NCBI RefSeq assembly: GCF_050947875.1
Contig: NC_134572.1
Coordinates: forward strand, 117,123,709-117,187,708
Direction of reading: 5' to 3'
From: Dermacentor variabilis
Taxonomy: Eukaryota > Arthropoda > Arachnida > Ixodida > Ixodidae
Length of the DNA stretch: 64,000 nucleotides
The translations under genes and the position numbers were made by a program. Shown in pieces: positions 1-12,200 of this stretch; the first letter of the stretch is position 1; each line of letters starts with the position of its first letter. Under the pieces are notes generated by a model, which saw nothing but the letters and a program-made list of their open reading frames with translations, was not told the origin of the DNA and did no database searches.

Positions 1-172
1 TTATTCTATTATCGACCCCCTCCCCTTCTTCTTCTGGTATCTCCATGTCGTCTGTCTTTCTGTGTCTGTCAGCGTGCGTGCTCCTTCTAGCTCCTTAAGC
101 ACCAAGATCCGATTTCTGGGCCTTCTTCATTACCAAGCCTTTATTGCTTACCCTACCAAGTGTCACACTCAC

Positions 173-280
173 CTTCTGCTCACCTACGCACCATTCCCAG
201 ACGGTGGTCATATTCGCTCCTGGTGGCCAGTCAGTGCGTCGGCCTTGCCACACGTTGCAAGGAATTCCTCGCTTGCGTGT
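173..280 (-). CDS. Exon 8 of the LolA-like gene
   Basis: 108 bp, exactly 36 codons, phase 0 at both ends. The acceptor is gatctctcgcttcag and the donor is AAG|gtgagtgtg. It encodes TRKRGIPCNVWQGRRTDW followed by PPGANMTTVWEWCVGEQK. The P-C-x-x-W core matches the RGQPCITW segment of exon 3, which argues for a second copy of the same module. NMT is a glycosylation sequon. The open donor shows that coding continues beyond the left edge. Confidence 0.7.
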
Positions 281-3200
281 CTGAAGCGAGAGATCATCTC
301 AGCGACCTTTTCAGCAAATATACCGCCGCCGATCGGTGATATTAAGAAACTTCAAATGGAAGAAGTGACTGCACGTATTGGAAAATTATAAGTTGTTCTT
401 ATGCCTCTACTATAGCTTGTTGCCTGCAGTAATGCATGGTCAAAACAACATTTTGATGCAACCACAATAAAGAAATTCGTGCAAGTACAAACAGGTAAAA
501 TGCTTGTACCAGTGAAAGCTCGCAATGAGCACCAGTATTTTTCCTGTATTTATCTCCTCTACATAAGCTTCTCAGCATACGGGAGCGCTTGTATTAATTC
601 TCAAAGGCTACGTTATATATACAATTTGGCACATCAGCAAAAAGAAGGCAGTGCGATTCTTGTGGTTTTAGGTTGAACATAAACGGTCTCTGCTGCCTCG
701 TAACAAGTATAGTGACAAAGTTGCAGCAGGAGGTAAGCCTTAACCTTCTGCTATGTATGCATGCATACAGGGTGTTTCAGCGAACACTTAGACTTTATTT
801 TTTAATTGCCTGTGGCAGGTAACACAATTCTAGCACATGAATTGGTCTACCCGAAGAGGCGGACATTACTTGCAGAAAACTTGAAATGCACAATCGACTA
901 CTTAACAAAAATTCACTAATGAAGTTTTCAACTAAGCACTTTAGGGCATATATTGCAACTTACAATTTCTAAGGGGTGAGACTACAAGGCATATCCACTT
1001 GAAAAGAATTGTGTGCATGACACCATTTACGAGATATGCGCAGTCAAACTTTCGGTAAAAAAGCACTGTCGTTCCACTTAGTTTCATAACAAAGCGTCGT
1101 TTTATGCATTGAAGCACAAAAGCAACTGGAGCGCCAATGCATTTTTCAATGTTTGGGACGCAATGTTTGGGAATTAATATCTCGAAACTGGTGTCACCCT
1201 GAGAATTCGTTCCAAATGTCTCGCGAACTTCCCGCGGCTGTAATTTGTAAATTGCAATACGTGCCATTAGGTAATTAGTTTAAAATCTAATGAGTGATTT
1301 TTTTAATGAATCGATTATGCATGTCATGGGTTTTCGTGCAAATAATGTCCACCTCGTTGAGAAGGCCAGCTCAAGGACTTGAATTGTGGTATCTGCAAAA
1401 GGCAAATAAAAAATATTTTTCGAAAGTGTTCGCTGAGCCACACGGTACAGGTTCGGCTTTCCTTAGAGGCGTCACAATGTATTTTACAATGCTGTAACCA
1501 GTTTGATCGCCGTAACAAAATAATTTCTATCGCTAGCCAATGTTTCTCGATTGTTCGACTCTGCGGCCTTTTTCCGTTGCGGAAGTTTTGCAGCATGCTA
1601 TATTTGAGGAAGAAAGATCGCGATTACTGTAGATTTGTCAAATAACACCCTTCTGAATTGGTTTTTGTCATTAGTGGTCTCATGTATTTGCGCATGGGAC
1701 TATGTGGCTTGTGGAGTCGGTAGCGCAGTCGATCAAAATTAGCTTTGCATAATAAGCTTCTTCAACCTGCATTGCATTGGTGGGAATCCCCCCGCTGTGT
1801 TTACGTACATTGTGAAGTTCTAGCCATGAAATCAAAATTCATATAATTCCGTTATCTTCACAGTAAGATGAATTAGTGCAAGTGAAATATGCAAGGACGC
1901 CTTGCATCAAACGCTATACAGTGGGTGTCCGTTTTTCTTCTCTCTAGCTCTATACCCTAGAAATTGATTATTTATCAAGCTCTCTGCAGCCATTCGTTTC
2001 AATTAAACGTAGAAGAGAACGTACGAATATTTTAATTAAGGGTAAACAAAACCACAGGTGATTGTTTCTCTTTTTCTTTTAAGCTAATTTAAACAATTGT
2101 CCGCGGTGATGTGCTTGAGCCCGACTGCCTTCTCGCGCTTTACCTCCAATTTCCTATTTTCTTCCTCTGCGCGTGACGTGATGCGCCATTTCTACTTACC
2201 TTTTTCTTCAGAACGTACTTTGTCCGATCTGTGCCGAAGAAAAGCGCAGGCGAAATACTCGGCACATCCTGGAAGTCTATTATGGACTCCTTCATGAAGG
2301 GCAGTCTTCTCAGCGTTCTGTTTTGGCACCGTGTCATTCCCCTATGCAGGTGCTGAATGTCGAACACGAGTCCTAAGTTTCAAAGGAAGAGAAAAAAAAT
2401 ATTTCAAGCTTTTCAACTGCGAAACTGCGCGTTTCTATATTTCCTACAATTGTCCGTGAATGCGCGGTACACATTTTCTTATTCTACATAACGCATAGCG
2501 TTTCGTATATGAGCCCGCCATGTGACCATGTAGACATCGCAGCGTTCATAAATAAAATACTTTCCTACACGCAACGGCCTGAATATAGGTAAATTTGGGT
2601 TTAAGCAAAGCGCGTGATGGTTTCCGTGATATGGAAAGGGAGAAAGCAAGCGTGACATTGAGGCGTGGAGCGAAGAAGAGAGAAATGCGTGCTCAAAACA
2701 CACGCGTGCTTGGCAGGTGTTGCGTAAACAGTGTCATCGCTAACTATGGACGAGGGAGGGTAACCAAGTGCATGAGAAAGAGAGAGAGAGAGAGAGAGCA
2801 AATGATAACTGAAAGGTAGGGAGGTTAACCAGGACTGAGCCCGGTTGGTTACCCTACACTGGGGAAAGGGAAACGGGGACGGAAAGATTAAAGAAAGAGG
2901 AGAAAGTCCACCGGGGATATCGTTCAATCACTCAGTCCGGATCACAGACGCTGACTCAATCCTGTATCTTTCAAATATCGCAGCAGCGCTTTTGTGGCCT
3001 TTTGTAGCTGCGATATGCGAGGCCATGGTCCCAAGATCTTGTGCAAGGTGAACGGTTTTCTAGCTAACTGGTTGAGAGCAAAGAAAGGCAAGGAGGTTAA
3101 CCAGACGTAGACACAGTTGGCTGCCCCGCACGCTGGGTGTGAGTAGGGGGATAAAAAAAGTCGCAGTTTCGCCCGAAAGGCGAGTGAGTGAGTGAGTGAG

Positions 3201-6200
3201 TGAGTGAGTGAGTGAGTGAGTGAGTGAGTGAGTGAGTGAGTGAGTGAGTGAGTGAGTGAGTGAGTGAGTGAGTGAGTGAGTGAGTGAGTGAGTGAGTGAG
3301 TGAGTGAGTGAGTGAGTGAGTGAGTGAGTGAGTGAGTGAGTGAGTGAGTGAGTGAGGAAACTTTATTGCCGAAAGGCGAAGCATCGATTGTGATAGCAAA
3401 TTAGTAGACAGCTGGCTATACGAAATAGGGACAGTAGTTTTATCGGCCGTGTAAACTTCTAAACGCATGCATACTAAGTTAACAAGCATCGTGGCACGCG
3501 CGCACAAGTAAAAATGAACAGATCTCACTCAATGACCGCGGAAACTAGCTGTCAAAACGCAGGAGTGAGGAAGCGCGGACGTACCACCATCGAGCAAATT
3601 AACCTTCGTGCTGCGTCTTGCATCGACGGGAACAAGGCCGCGAAAACACCGCGCGCGACGGATTCTGTTCCCGTCGTAGATGGCTTTCAAGATACAGCGG
3701 CCCGGGCATTGGCGCGCGCCCGCCTGAGCCGCCCGGGGTAGAACCCCCCCTAACCTCTACCCGGAGCCTGACGCGCGACGGAAGACGGCGCGCTTCCTCT
3801 CCGCTTTTCTCGCTTTCGTGCACGATCGCTTGCGTGCTTTTTCTGGATTCACCCTTGATCGTCGGCTCACCCTCGCACGCTTTCACTCGCACATACAGCA
3901 TACGGCGCGCGGCGATGATTTTAACGCCCTTGGACTTTATACGCAACCTCACGGCGACGGCAGAAATCCGCCTGGAGTGTAGCGACGGAGAAATCCGCCT
4001 TTTATTGCTAAGAGAATGGGAGCAGAAGAGGGAGAAAGAGATAGAGAGGGACGATCACAAACAACCCGCATACACTATAGACCAGTATGGGGGCGGCGTT
4101 CTTAAAGTCTATCGTGAAGCTCCGTAGACCGCAGGAATCTTATTAGCACGAATAAGTCCTTCCGCGCGGTTGTTCTTTGGAAGAACTAGCCTAGTGCTTT
4201 CAGTTCTGATGGTGGACGATTGTCCAGTTGGTTCATCACTCTGCTCATCACTTGTTTTTCGGCACTTTAGCGCGTGTAGACGCAGATGTGTGTGAGTGTC
4301 TCTTCACAGCTGCATGCGTCGCACGTGGAGCTGTTGGCCATTCCAGTAAGGAAGGCATAAGGAGGAGGAGGAAGAGGAGGAGGAGGAGGAAATGAAGGAA
4401 CGAAAGGTAGGGAGGTCAACCAGACGCACGTCCGGTTTGCTGCATATACAGGGGAAGGGGTTTAAGGGAAGAAAAGAAAGGAGAGGGAGGGAAGAAGGTA
4501 CTATTGGTATGAGTACATGCGGATGTCCATAACTTCACGCCTATAATCGCTCACTGAAGCCAGTCGCTTTCACGAAACGTAGCAATGCCCGCGTTGTTTT
4601 GTAAGCCTGCGACGCATGGAGCCATGTTCCAAGAATCTTTGTCTCTGAAAATGGTCTGTTATCTAATCGGTTTAACACCCTCTGAAGAACGTCGCGTTCG
4701 TTGTCATAGAGATCACAAAAACACAACACGTGCTCTCGCGTCTCCTAACAATTGCACGAGTCACAGATCGGCGCGTCGGACATTCCAATAAGGAATGAGT
4801 AGGCTTTCGTAAAAGCCAGAGTTGGCAAATGCTACGCCTAGCCACAGATGGTACAGCAGGGTCTGTTCACGTCGTTTTAGCCTAGGTGGTAGATGCATCT
4901 ATATATCCGGAGACAACGAAGGCAAATGAAACATGGAGTAAACTCTCGAGTCCCACAGGGGAAAAGTACATTCACGGGGCATCAGTCGCAGGCCATCTAC
5001 TCGCCAAAGTGGAAACGAGATACATTGACCACTTTCATTTGCAGATCGAGTGGCTTCGTCGGCGTACTCATTCCAGCTGATGTTGCAATGTCCTGAAAGC
5101 CATTGCAAGATTATGTTGTGTCCCTTGTCATGGCTGCAATTATATATCTGTCGAATTTATGAGGCCATTCGTTCACTGGGTCCGTAGCGCATTGGGCTTT
5201 GTATGCACTGAAGGGCTGCTTTGCTATCATTAATTAATGATATCAAGAGAAGCATAGAGTGCCGTAAGCTTTGCACTCGTCGATTCAGATTCAAGAACTG
5301 CCAAAAGTATTATAAGACATCAGTAAGACACAATTCACGCCTGCTACATTATTGTTGCCCCATTGTGGTGTCTGCACCAGCCGCAAGTACAATTGACAGT
5401 TCCGGGCATCAAAGAGAAAGCTGGAGCGCCGTTGAAAGCTTTGGAGCAAGCAACTTCAGAACACATTTACAAAGTGCACATATTCCGGCAACATGTCTAG
5501 AAAGATGGTTCATTAAAACTGAATAGCTCTGATGCTGCAGTCATCATCCCTGCAAAAACTGACGAAATAAAGTTGAGAACTTAACAGAGTGCATGAGAGA
5601 GAGAGAGAGAAAGAGCAATGACAGGAGAGGCAGAGAGGTCAACCAGACGCGCATCCAGTTTGCTACCCTACACTGGAGGTGGGGGAAAAAGAAATAGAAA
5701 GATGAAAATATGGAGAGAGTGAGCACTGAGTGCGCGTGGGAGGATGCATAGGGAGACTATAAACGGTCTCTTAAGCCGGTGCACTTCAAGTAGTGTACTA
5801 GTGCACGAATCACCTATCGAGTATCTTTGACTCGGAGAACGGTCTTGAGTCCAGTCGGTTTACAGCTGCCCTCAGAGAAATGCGCTGTACGTCGTTGCGA
5901 GGGCAGGCAGAAAATAGGTGCTCAATTGTTGTCTCGCACCTACAGGAGTCGCACATCGGGCTTTCGGGCATTCCAATACGATAGGAGTAGGCGTTCATGG
6001 ACGCCACTCCCAGCCAGAAGCGGCACAGCAAGGTTGTTTCGCCGCGGAAAACGCTAGGTGGCAGTTGTAACCGTAGCATGGGGTCTAGTTTATGCAATCG
6101 GCAATTGAAGGCTCTTGAAGACCAAAAATCTTGCGACATTTTGCGTGCAAGCAGGCATAGTTCCCTAGCAGCATCCGACCTCGACAAAGGTATTGGACTC

Positions 6201-9200
6201 GTCTGGGTGTCTTCGTGGGCAGACCGGGCAGCCCTGTCAAGCGAAGTTATCTTTCATTACCTTTCAGTGGATTCCTGCTCACTGTGGCATCGTTGGCATC
6301 AGAGTGTATGGGTTCTTATAGTGGAAAGGAGGTAGAAAAGCACGAGAGAGAGAGTTAAGAGAGGACAGGCAGGCAGGTCAATCAAGGTCTCACCTGGTTG
6401 AATACCCTACACTTCGGAAAGAGGAAGGAGAAAGATGATAAATGAGAAAAAGTCGCTATATGTATTACGAGGCCAAGGTAGAACAATTGGTTGACAGAGA
6501 CTCAGCAGAAGCGTATGTTCATGGTTTCATGTTTGATTCACACGTCTCCGTGCATGCTCACAACACGCGCATGCTCTGGAGCGCTTACCGTGAATTCCAG
6601 AAATAATGCGGCTCACAGATTTCACGCCATCTGGTAGGGCAATATTGTTAATGTTCGACGTCTCCGAAGTGAAATCGATCCGGTAGAGTCTCTCTGTAGT
6701 GTCCATGCGAACCTAAGGGACCAAGAAAGCCTCAATTTGTATCAGTTGTGTTCTCGTGACACACATGACAATGTTTACCACGTCCAGGTTCATTATTGTG
6801 CTTACGTAGTTCCACATGTTTCTAAAGTTCTAACACCCACCACTCAGTATTTCTGTTTCAAAACTAGAAATATAAACGAACTTTTTATATGTATCCGTAA
6901 ACGTAGGTATAATATTTAATGCCACAAGCAAATGGTATGAGACAGCCACAAAAATCGCAATGGAGACAACACTGAACCAGGAGTTAGAATCACGCAAGAT
7001 CAGTTGAGAGTAGCGTTGTTAAGCACAACTCCATTCTTCACATACGCGTAGCATTCACCATCACAGTGCTGCGGAAAAGATAAGCAGGAGGCCTGCTATG
7101 GCTTGGCCAAAGACTAGATCACTCAAATGTTTCCTTCAACTGCCATGGTCAGAATGGTAAAACAAATATATGGACAGCTCCAAGCTTTAAGGCTTCACAA
7201 AGCTACAAAGGACTTGTAAAATATACTGGCCAGCTTATTCTTAGGCAAACGTTTGAGTACAGCGCAAGAGTAGGCCTCGAAAAAGCATATTCTGACTCGC
7301 CACTACAAATGTGGTCAGCTAGCATTATTACGAGCTTAAACCCCGCCACTAGTTTACAGTACCGAGGAAAGGTGTGTCACAATCCATGAATCTTAAATTT
7401 CGCATTATATTCAATTACCGCCAGTAGTATACCTGCTCGCAGAAAGGTATGATGAAGGCACTGCCATGCAACAGAAACAGCGTTGGTTCACTCGCGTTGT
7501 AATATGATTACTAACCTTTTATTTGATTTTATTTTATTGTACCCTCAAGACCGAAGTATTACAGAGGGGAATGGGTAAAAAACATACGCAAGTAAATAAA
7601 CAAAGCAGCAATAAACCGTAAATTTGATTAGTTAGTTGTATCCGGGAGTAATGATGTCAGATAAGGCCGAACGAAACTTTGAGTTGTCCTTGATTGCGAC
7701 AACTGCGCCGGGAAAGTGGTTCCATTCCTGAGAGGTCCTAGGAATAAATGATTCATTACCCCTTATGGCTATGGTGTAACCTTATGGCTATGGTCGATGC
7801 GAGAGGAAATGTAGGTAGGAGATATTATTAGATTATCGCGTAAATACGAATTGTGGAAATATAGTGTATGAAATAAAGCAAGGCGAAAGCACTTACGCCG
7901 GGCTGAGAGAGGAGCAAGCACCAAAGAGTTTTTCATGGCAGTTACGCTTGATTTACGGCTGTAATTGCTATGAATGAAACGTGCGGCATTGTTTTGGATT
8001 AGTTCAAGTGATTGAGTAAAGGTTTCGAGGTGCGGGTCCCAGATGGATGAGGCGTACTCCATTTTACTCCTAATAAGCGTTTTGCATAGGAATAATTTTA
8101 ATGATGTAGGAGCAGAAGAAAAATTTCGGCGAAGATAACCTAGCATGCGATTAGTATTGTTAATTACGTTGTCGACGTGCAACGACCAGGAAAGTGACTG
8201 GTTTATGTAGACGCCTAGGTATTTATAGGAGGTTACGACCTCCAGGGGAGTATCATTAAGGTAATAGTTCGGTGGAGGAATATTCCTGCGAGTTACACGC
8301 GTACATTTACATTTAGTTACGTTAAGTTGCATTAACCATACATCACACCAGTTAGAGATAGCGTTTATATCGTCTTGTAAGAATTTGTGATCAGATTTGT
8401 CCGAGATTTCACGGAGGATAACATAGTCATCTGCGAAAAGGTAAATATTAGAACAAACGTCATTGGGTAAATCGTTAATGTAAATTAAGAAAAGAAGAGG
8501 GCCTATAACTGATCCTTGGGGCACACCAGAGTCTACAGGATTAGATGGGGACATATGATTTTTTTAACACAACATACTGTGACCGATTAAAGAGAAAATG
8601 TTGAAGGTGATGATCAAGATTAAGTTCACGAAGTTTAAATAGAAGTAATTTATCACACTTTGTCGAAGGCCTTGGCGAAATCAAAGAAAACACAGTCTGC
8701 GAAAGAACCTTTGTCGAGAATAAGATGAAGACTGTGAGTAAAAGAAAGAAGTTGGGTTTCACATGACAAGTTTTTTTTCGGAAACCATGTTGTGTTTTTG
8801 TAAAAAATGAATTATTGTGTAAGTGTTTTGCTAAATGTGAGTACAGAATATGTTCAAGAACCTTGCAAGGAATGCTTGTGAGGGAAATGGGGCGGTAGTT
8901 GAGGGGCGAATGTTTGCTACCGGACTTATGAAGTGGGACTACCTTCCCGACCTTCCAATCTGCAGGTAGCCGATGGGTATCTAAGGGTTGCTGAAAAATT
9001 TTCGAAAGCAGAGCAGATGAATAAACAACAGTATTTTTCAGGAATTTCGCGTTAACCAAATCAGCACCAGGACTTGATGACAACTTTAGACCTTTAATTA
9101 CTTTTTCGACCCCAAGAGCTTCAATGATAATAAAGTCCATAGGTGGGTAATTGCAAGACTCGAGAGTTGGCATTTTGGAACGTTTGGAACTTTGGAACGA

Positions 9201-12200
9201 GAGTTGGAACGTTTCTAACTTGAAATGCGTTTCTGCGAACAAGGTGATGCGCACAAGTCAAGTCCTCCATCAACGCGACAGCGCATCCAACGTATTGGCA
9301 CTTACGCGTGAGTCAGCAACAGCCCTGCCATTCTTCGCGTCAAGGGTGACTTCCGCTGAGTAGCTCAGATAAGTGAGTGGGGATTCGTCCAGTTTCCATT
9401 CCTCAGAGACAAATCCTTCGCAATACATTCCGTCCGGGTACTGCAGGAGAATGTCAAGCACATGCGTATTTAGATCTCTTATACTCAAACGGTGATTTAT
9501 TGCATGATTTAATGAAATAAATTTAAAGCTTTTTCTTTGTCTTAATGGACAGGCGTATTATGTTAGCTTCGTTTAGCAAGGGCTCTAGAAGATTCTGATC
9601 AGGCGGAGGTAGCACCCCCAAGCGGTGGTCTCTAGCAGTTTTGTCTAAGCGCACACACCCTGTCTCTATGTCTCCTCACCTCCAGATCTTCGTCGATTAC
9701 CGCGTCGTGAGTGAAGTGCATTATCTCCATGACGTCGTACTGCTCGGTGACTTGGCTGCTGTTCTCGTTTGGCCGAGTGACTGTTTCCCGGCGACACATT
9801 CGGAGAGCCAGAGGAACATTTTGTTGAGCGGACATCGAGTGCCAGGAATTTTTCTCTGTAAAATCTGAACCGGGAGAGGAGGAACTGAGACTTGGTTTAT
9901 GTACTCTTCTGTAAGCGCTCGTACGCACAGCGTTTACCATAGATTCTCAGGACGCCGCACATGTGGCAGGAGCTAACGCATGCACGCCCTTCAGTGATCT
10001 TCGCTTTCGATTTCTGGCACGCCACACAATAACAAAATACCTGCGTTTCATGAAGCAGGGAGCTTATACAATTTAGGTTATCTTTCGGTATCGGGTGTCT
10101 TTTGTACGTTTCGGCTCATTAGCCCATATTTTGTGTGTTTTTTTTTTCTTTTTCATTGTGCACAAAATTCAATACTTTAATAATAATAATATTTGGGGTT
10201 TTACGTGCCAAAACCACTTTCTGATTATGAGGCACGCCGTAGTGGAGGACTCCGGAAATTTTGACCACCTGGGGTTCTTTAACGTGCACCTAAATCTAAG
10301 CACACGGGTGTTTTCGCATTTCGCCCCCATCGAAATGCGGCCGCCGTGGCCGGGATTCGATCCCGCGACCTCGTGCTCAGCAGCCCAACACCATAGCCAC
10401 TGAGCAACCACGGCGGGTAAAATTCAATACTTTGTATGCCTCTTCGGGGCACATCGTTCAACAATTAGGTTGACCCCTTCTTCTTGCCGATTGGCCTATT
10501 TGGCCAACAGAGCAAGAAACAAGGAAATTTAATCTCTGACCAAGCGGCAATGTCCTCTGGTGGTGGGTAACGACACCGCCGATACTACGGCTTCCGACGC
10601 ATCGCGACGTAATACAGGTAGAAGGTCGCGCCACTTATCTCGAGGACATGCGTGTCGATATCAAAGCTCAGCGCAATGATGCGCGGAGCGTGGTGGGTAT
10701 TGTTTCGCGTGAGTCACTGCTCCGCGTGGGCACGGAAGCAGAACGAAGGAGATGACTGCGAAGGGCGCGCTGATTTTTCAGGCTTTACAGCTACACAAAG
10801 ACCCTTACAGGCTTTTCTCTTGAGAGAAGACAATGTCTTTCCTAATGATGGCATTAGTTTGAGATTCTTGCGATATCCCGTGGTCGAAAGATGAAATGTA
10901 GGCCCCACACCAACTTTCGATCGCTGGCTTTTACAGTTTGCATGAAAACTGCCTCTGCATGAGGGGAGTGTACAATGAAACTTCGATGATGTAAGCTAGC
11001 TTACACCAAGATATACAAAAAAAGTGCGTTATAAGCAGAGCCTCACCAAAGTCGCAGGTAATGCACCCCCGCCCCCACCCCATCGATGGGGCGAACGTTC
11101 CGGCAACCTGAACGATAAGAGGTATGTTTGATCGAGAAGGTCGAAAGGCATGCTGTATCTATTGTGGTAACGAGTAGACTTGCAGACGATGAAGTACACA
11201 GAATGATAGAGGGGGCAAGAGAGCCCTAAATGTAATAACTGTTCTGAACGAGGGTGTTTACGTGAGCTATAGCTGGTACGTGTGCCAACTATGCCGCGAG
11301 AACACTCTCAGTAACTCAAAAGCTTTTCGTGGGCCAATATTTATTCAGCAGAGAGATTATCAACGCTACATCAGTACCGAAACATTATCAGGTTACCTGG
11401 CGTGGATTTACCGTGATCTTGAAAATTCACATGCAAACGTTTCCTATCGATCGCAGAGGAAGTTTGCTGGGAAAAACTCTGCCGTGCGTCGTAGCGCATC
11501 TGCACCTAACGACAAGGACTTTTGTCTCAACTCAGTGGTCCATAAGCTCCTGCTTCTATTCTGTATGTAAACCGGAAAAACAAATAATTTTATTACTTAA
11601 TTCATACATTTGTTGATTTATTGTTATTGCTGGATGCCTTTATGACCTGCAAAAGCTTTTATTACACTCTATTTTCCCGCTTTGAACAGTTTTGCTTTTC
11701 TTTTACGTCGGGATTTTTACCCCGCTAAAGCACAAGAATTCAGCAATGGTCGACGCATGCGCCTATTGTAGGCGCAGTTGTGCGAGTGATTCGTTAGGCC
11801 AAATTGGAAAGGTCAGCAACTATTGCGCCACCGGCTTCTCCGCAAACGACACATTGTTCAATGATCAAAGCATGACATGAAATGAGACGTTGCGGTCACA
11901 ATTGGTACGTATGTATCCGCTGGTGTATTTTGACCGCACGCAGCCGTGGTGCTACGAAGTGCATGCTTACCCGTCCATACGGCCGAGTATACGTCACGAG
12001 TCTCTATCACGGTCCCGTCGTCGGCCTTCCTTGTGACGGGAATCTGCGAGTACGTCCACGTGATGCACGGCTGACCCCTACACGTTCCAGTGGTGGGCCT
12101 CTGGTTGGATGGAGGCATGCTCAGCATCTGGCGTATGGGGAACACCAGGGAACCGTTGCGACCCTTGAGTAAGTTAAAGTTAAACGCGTTCACCACATCC

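Noticed and set aside
3097..3528. Long minus-strand open frame with THSL repeats
   Set aside because: It is the translation of the (TCAC)n microsatellite and flanking transposon sequence.
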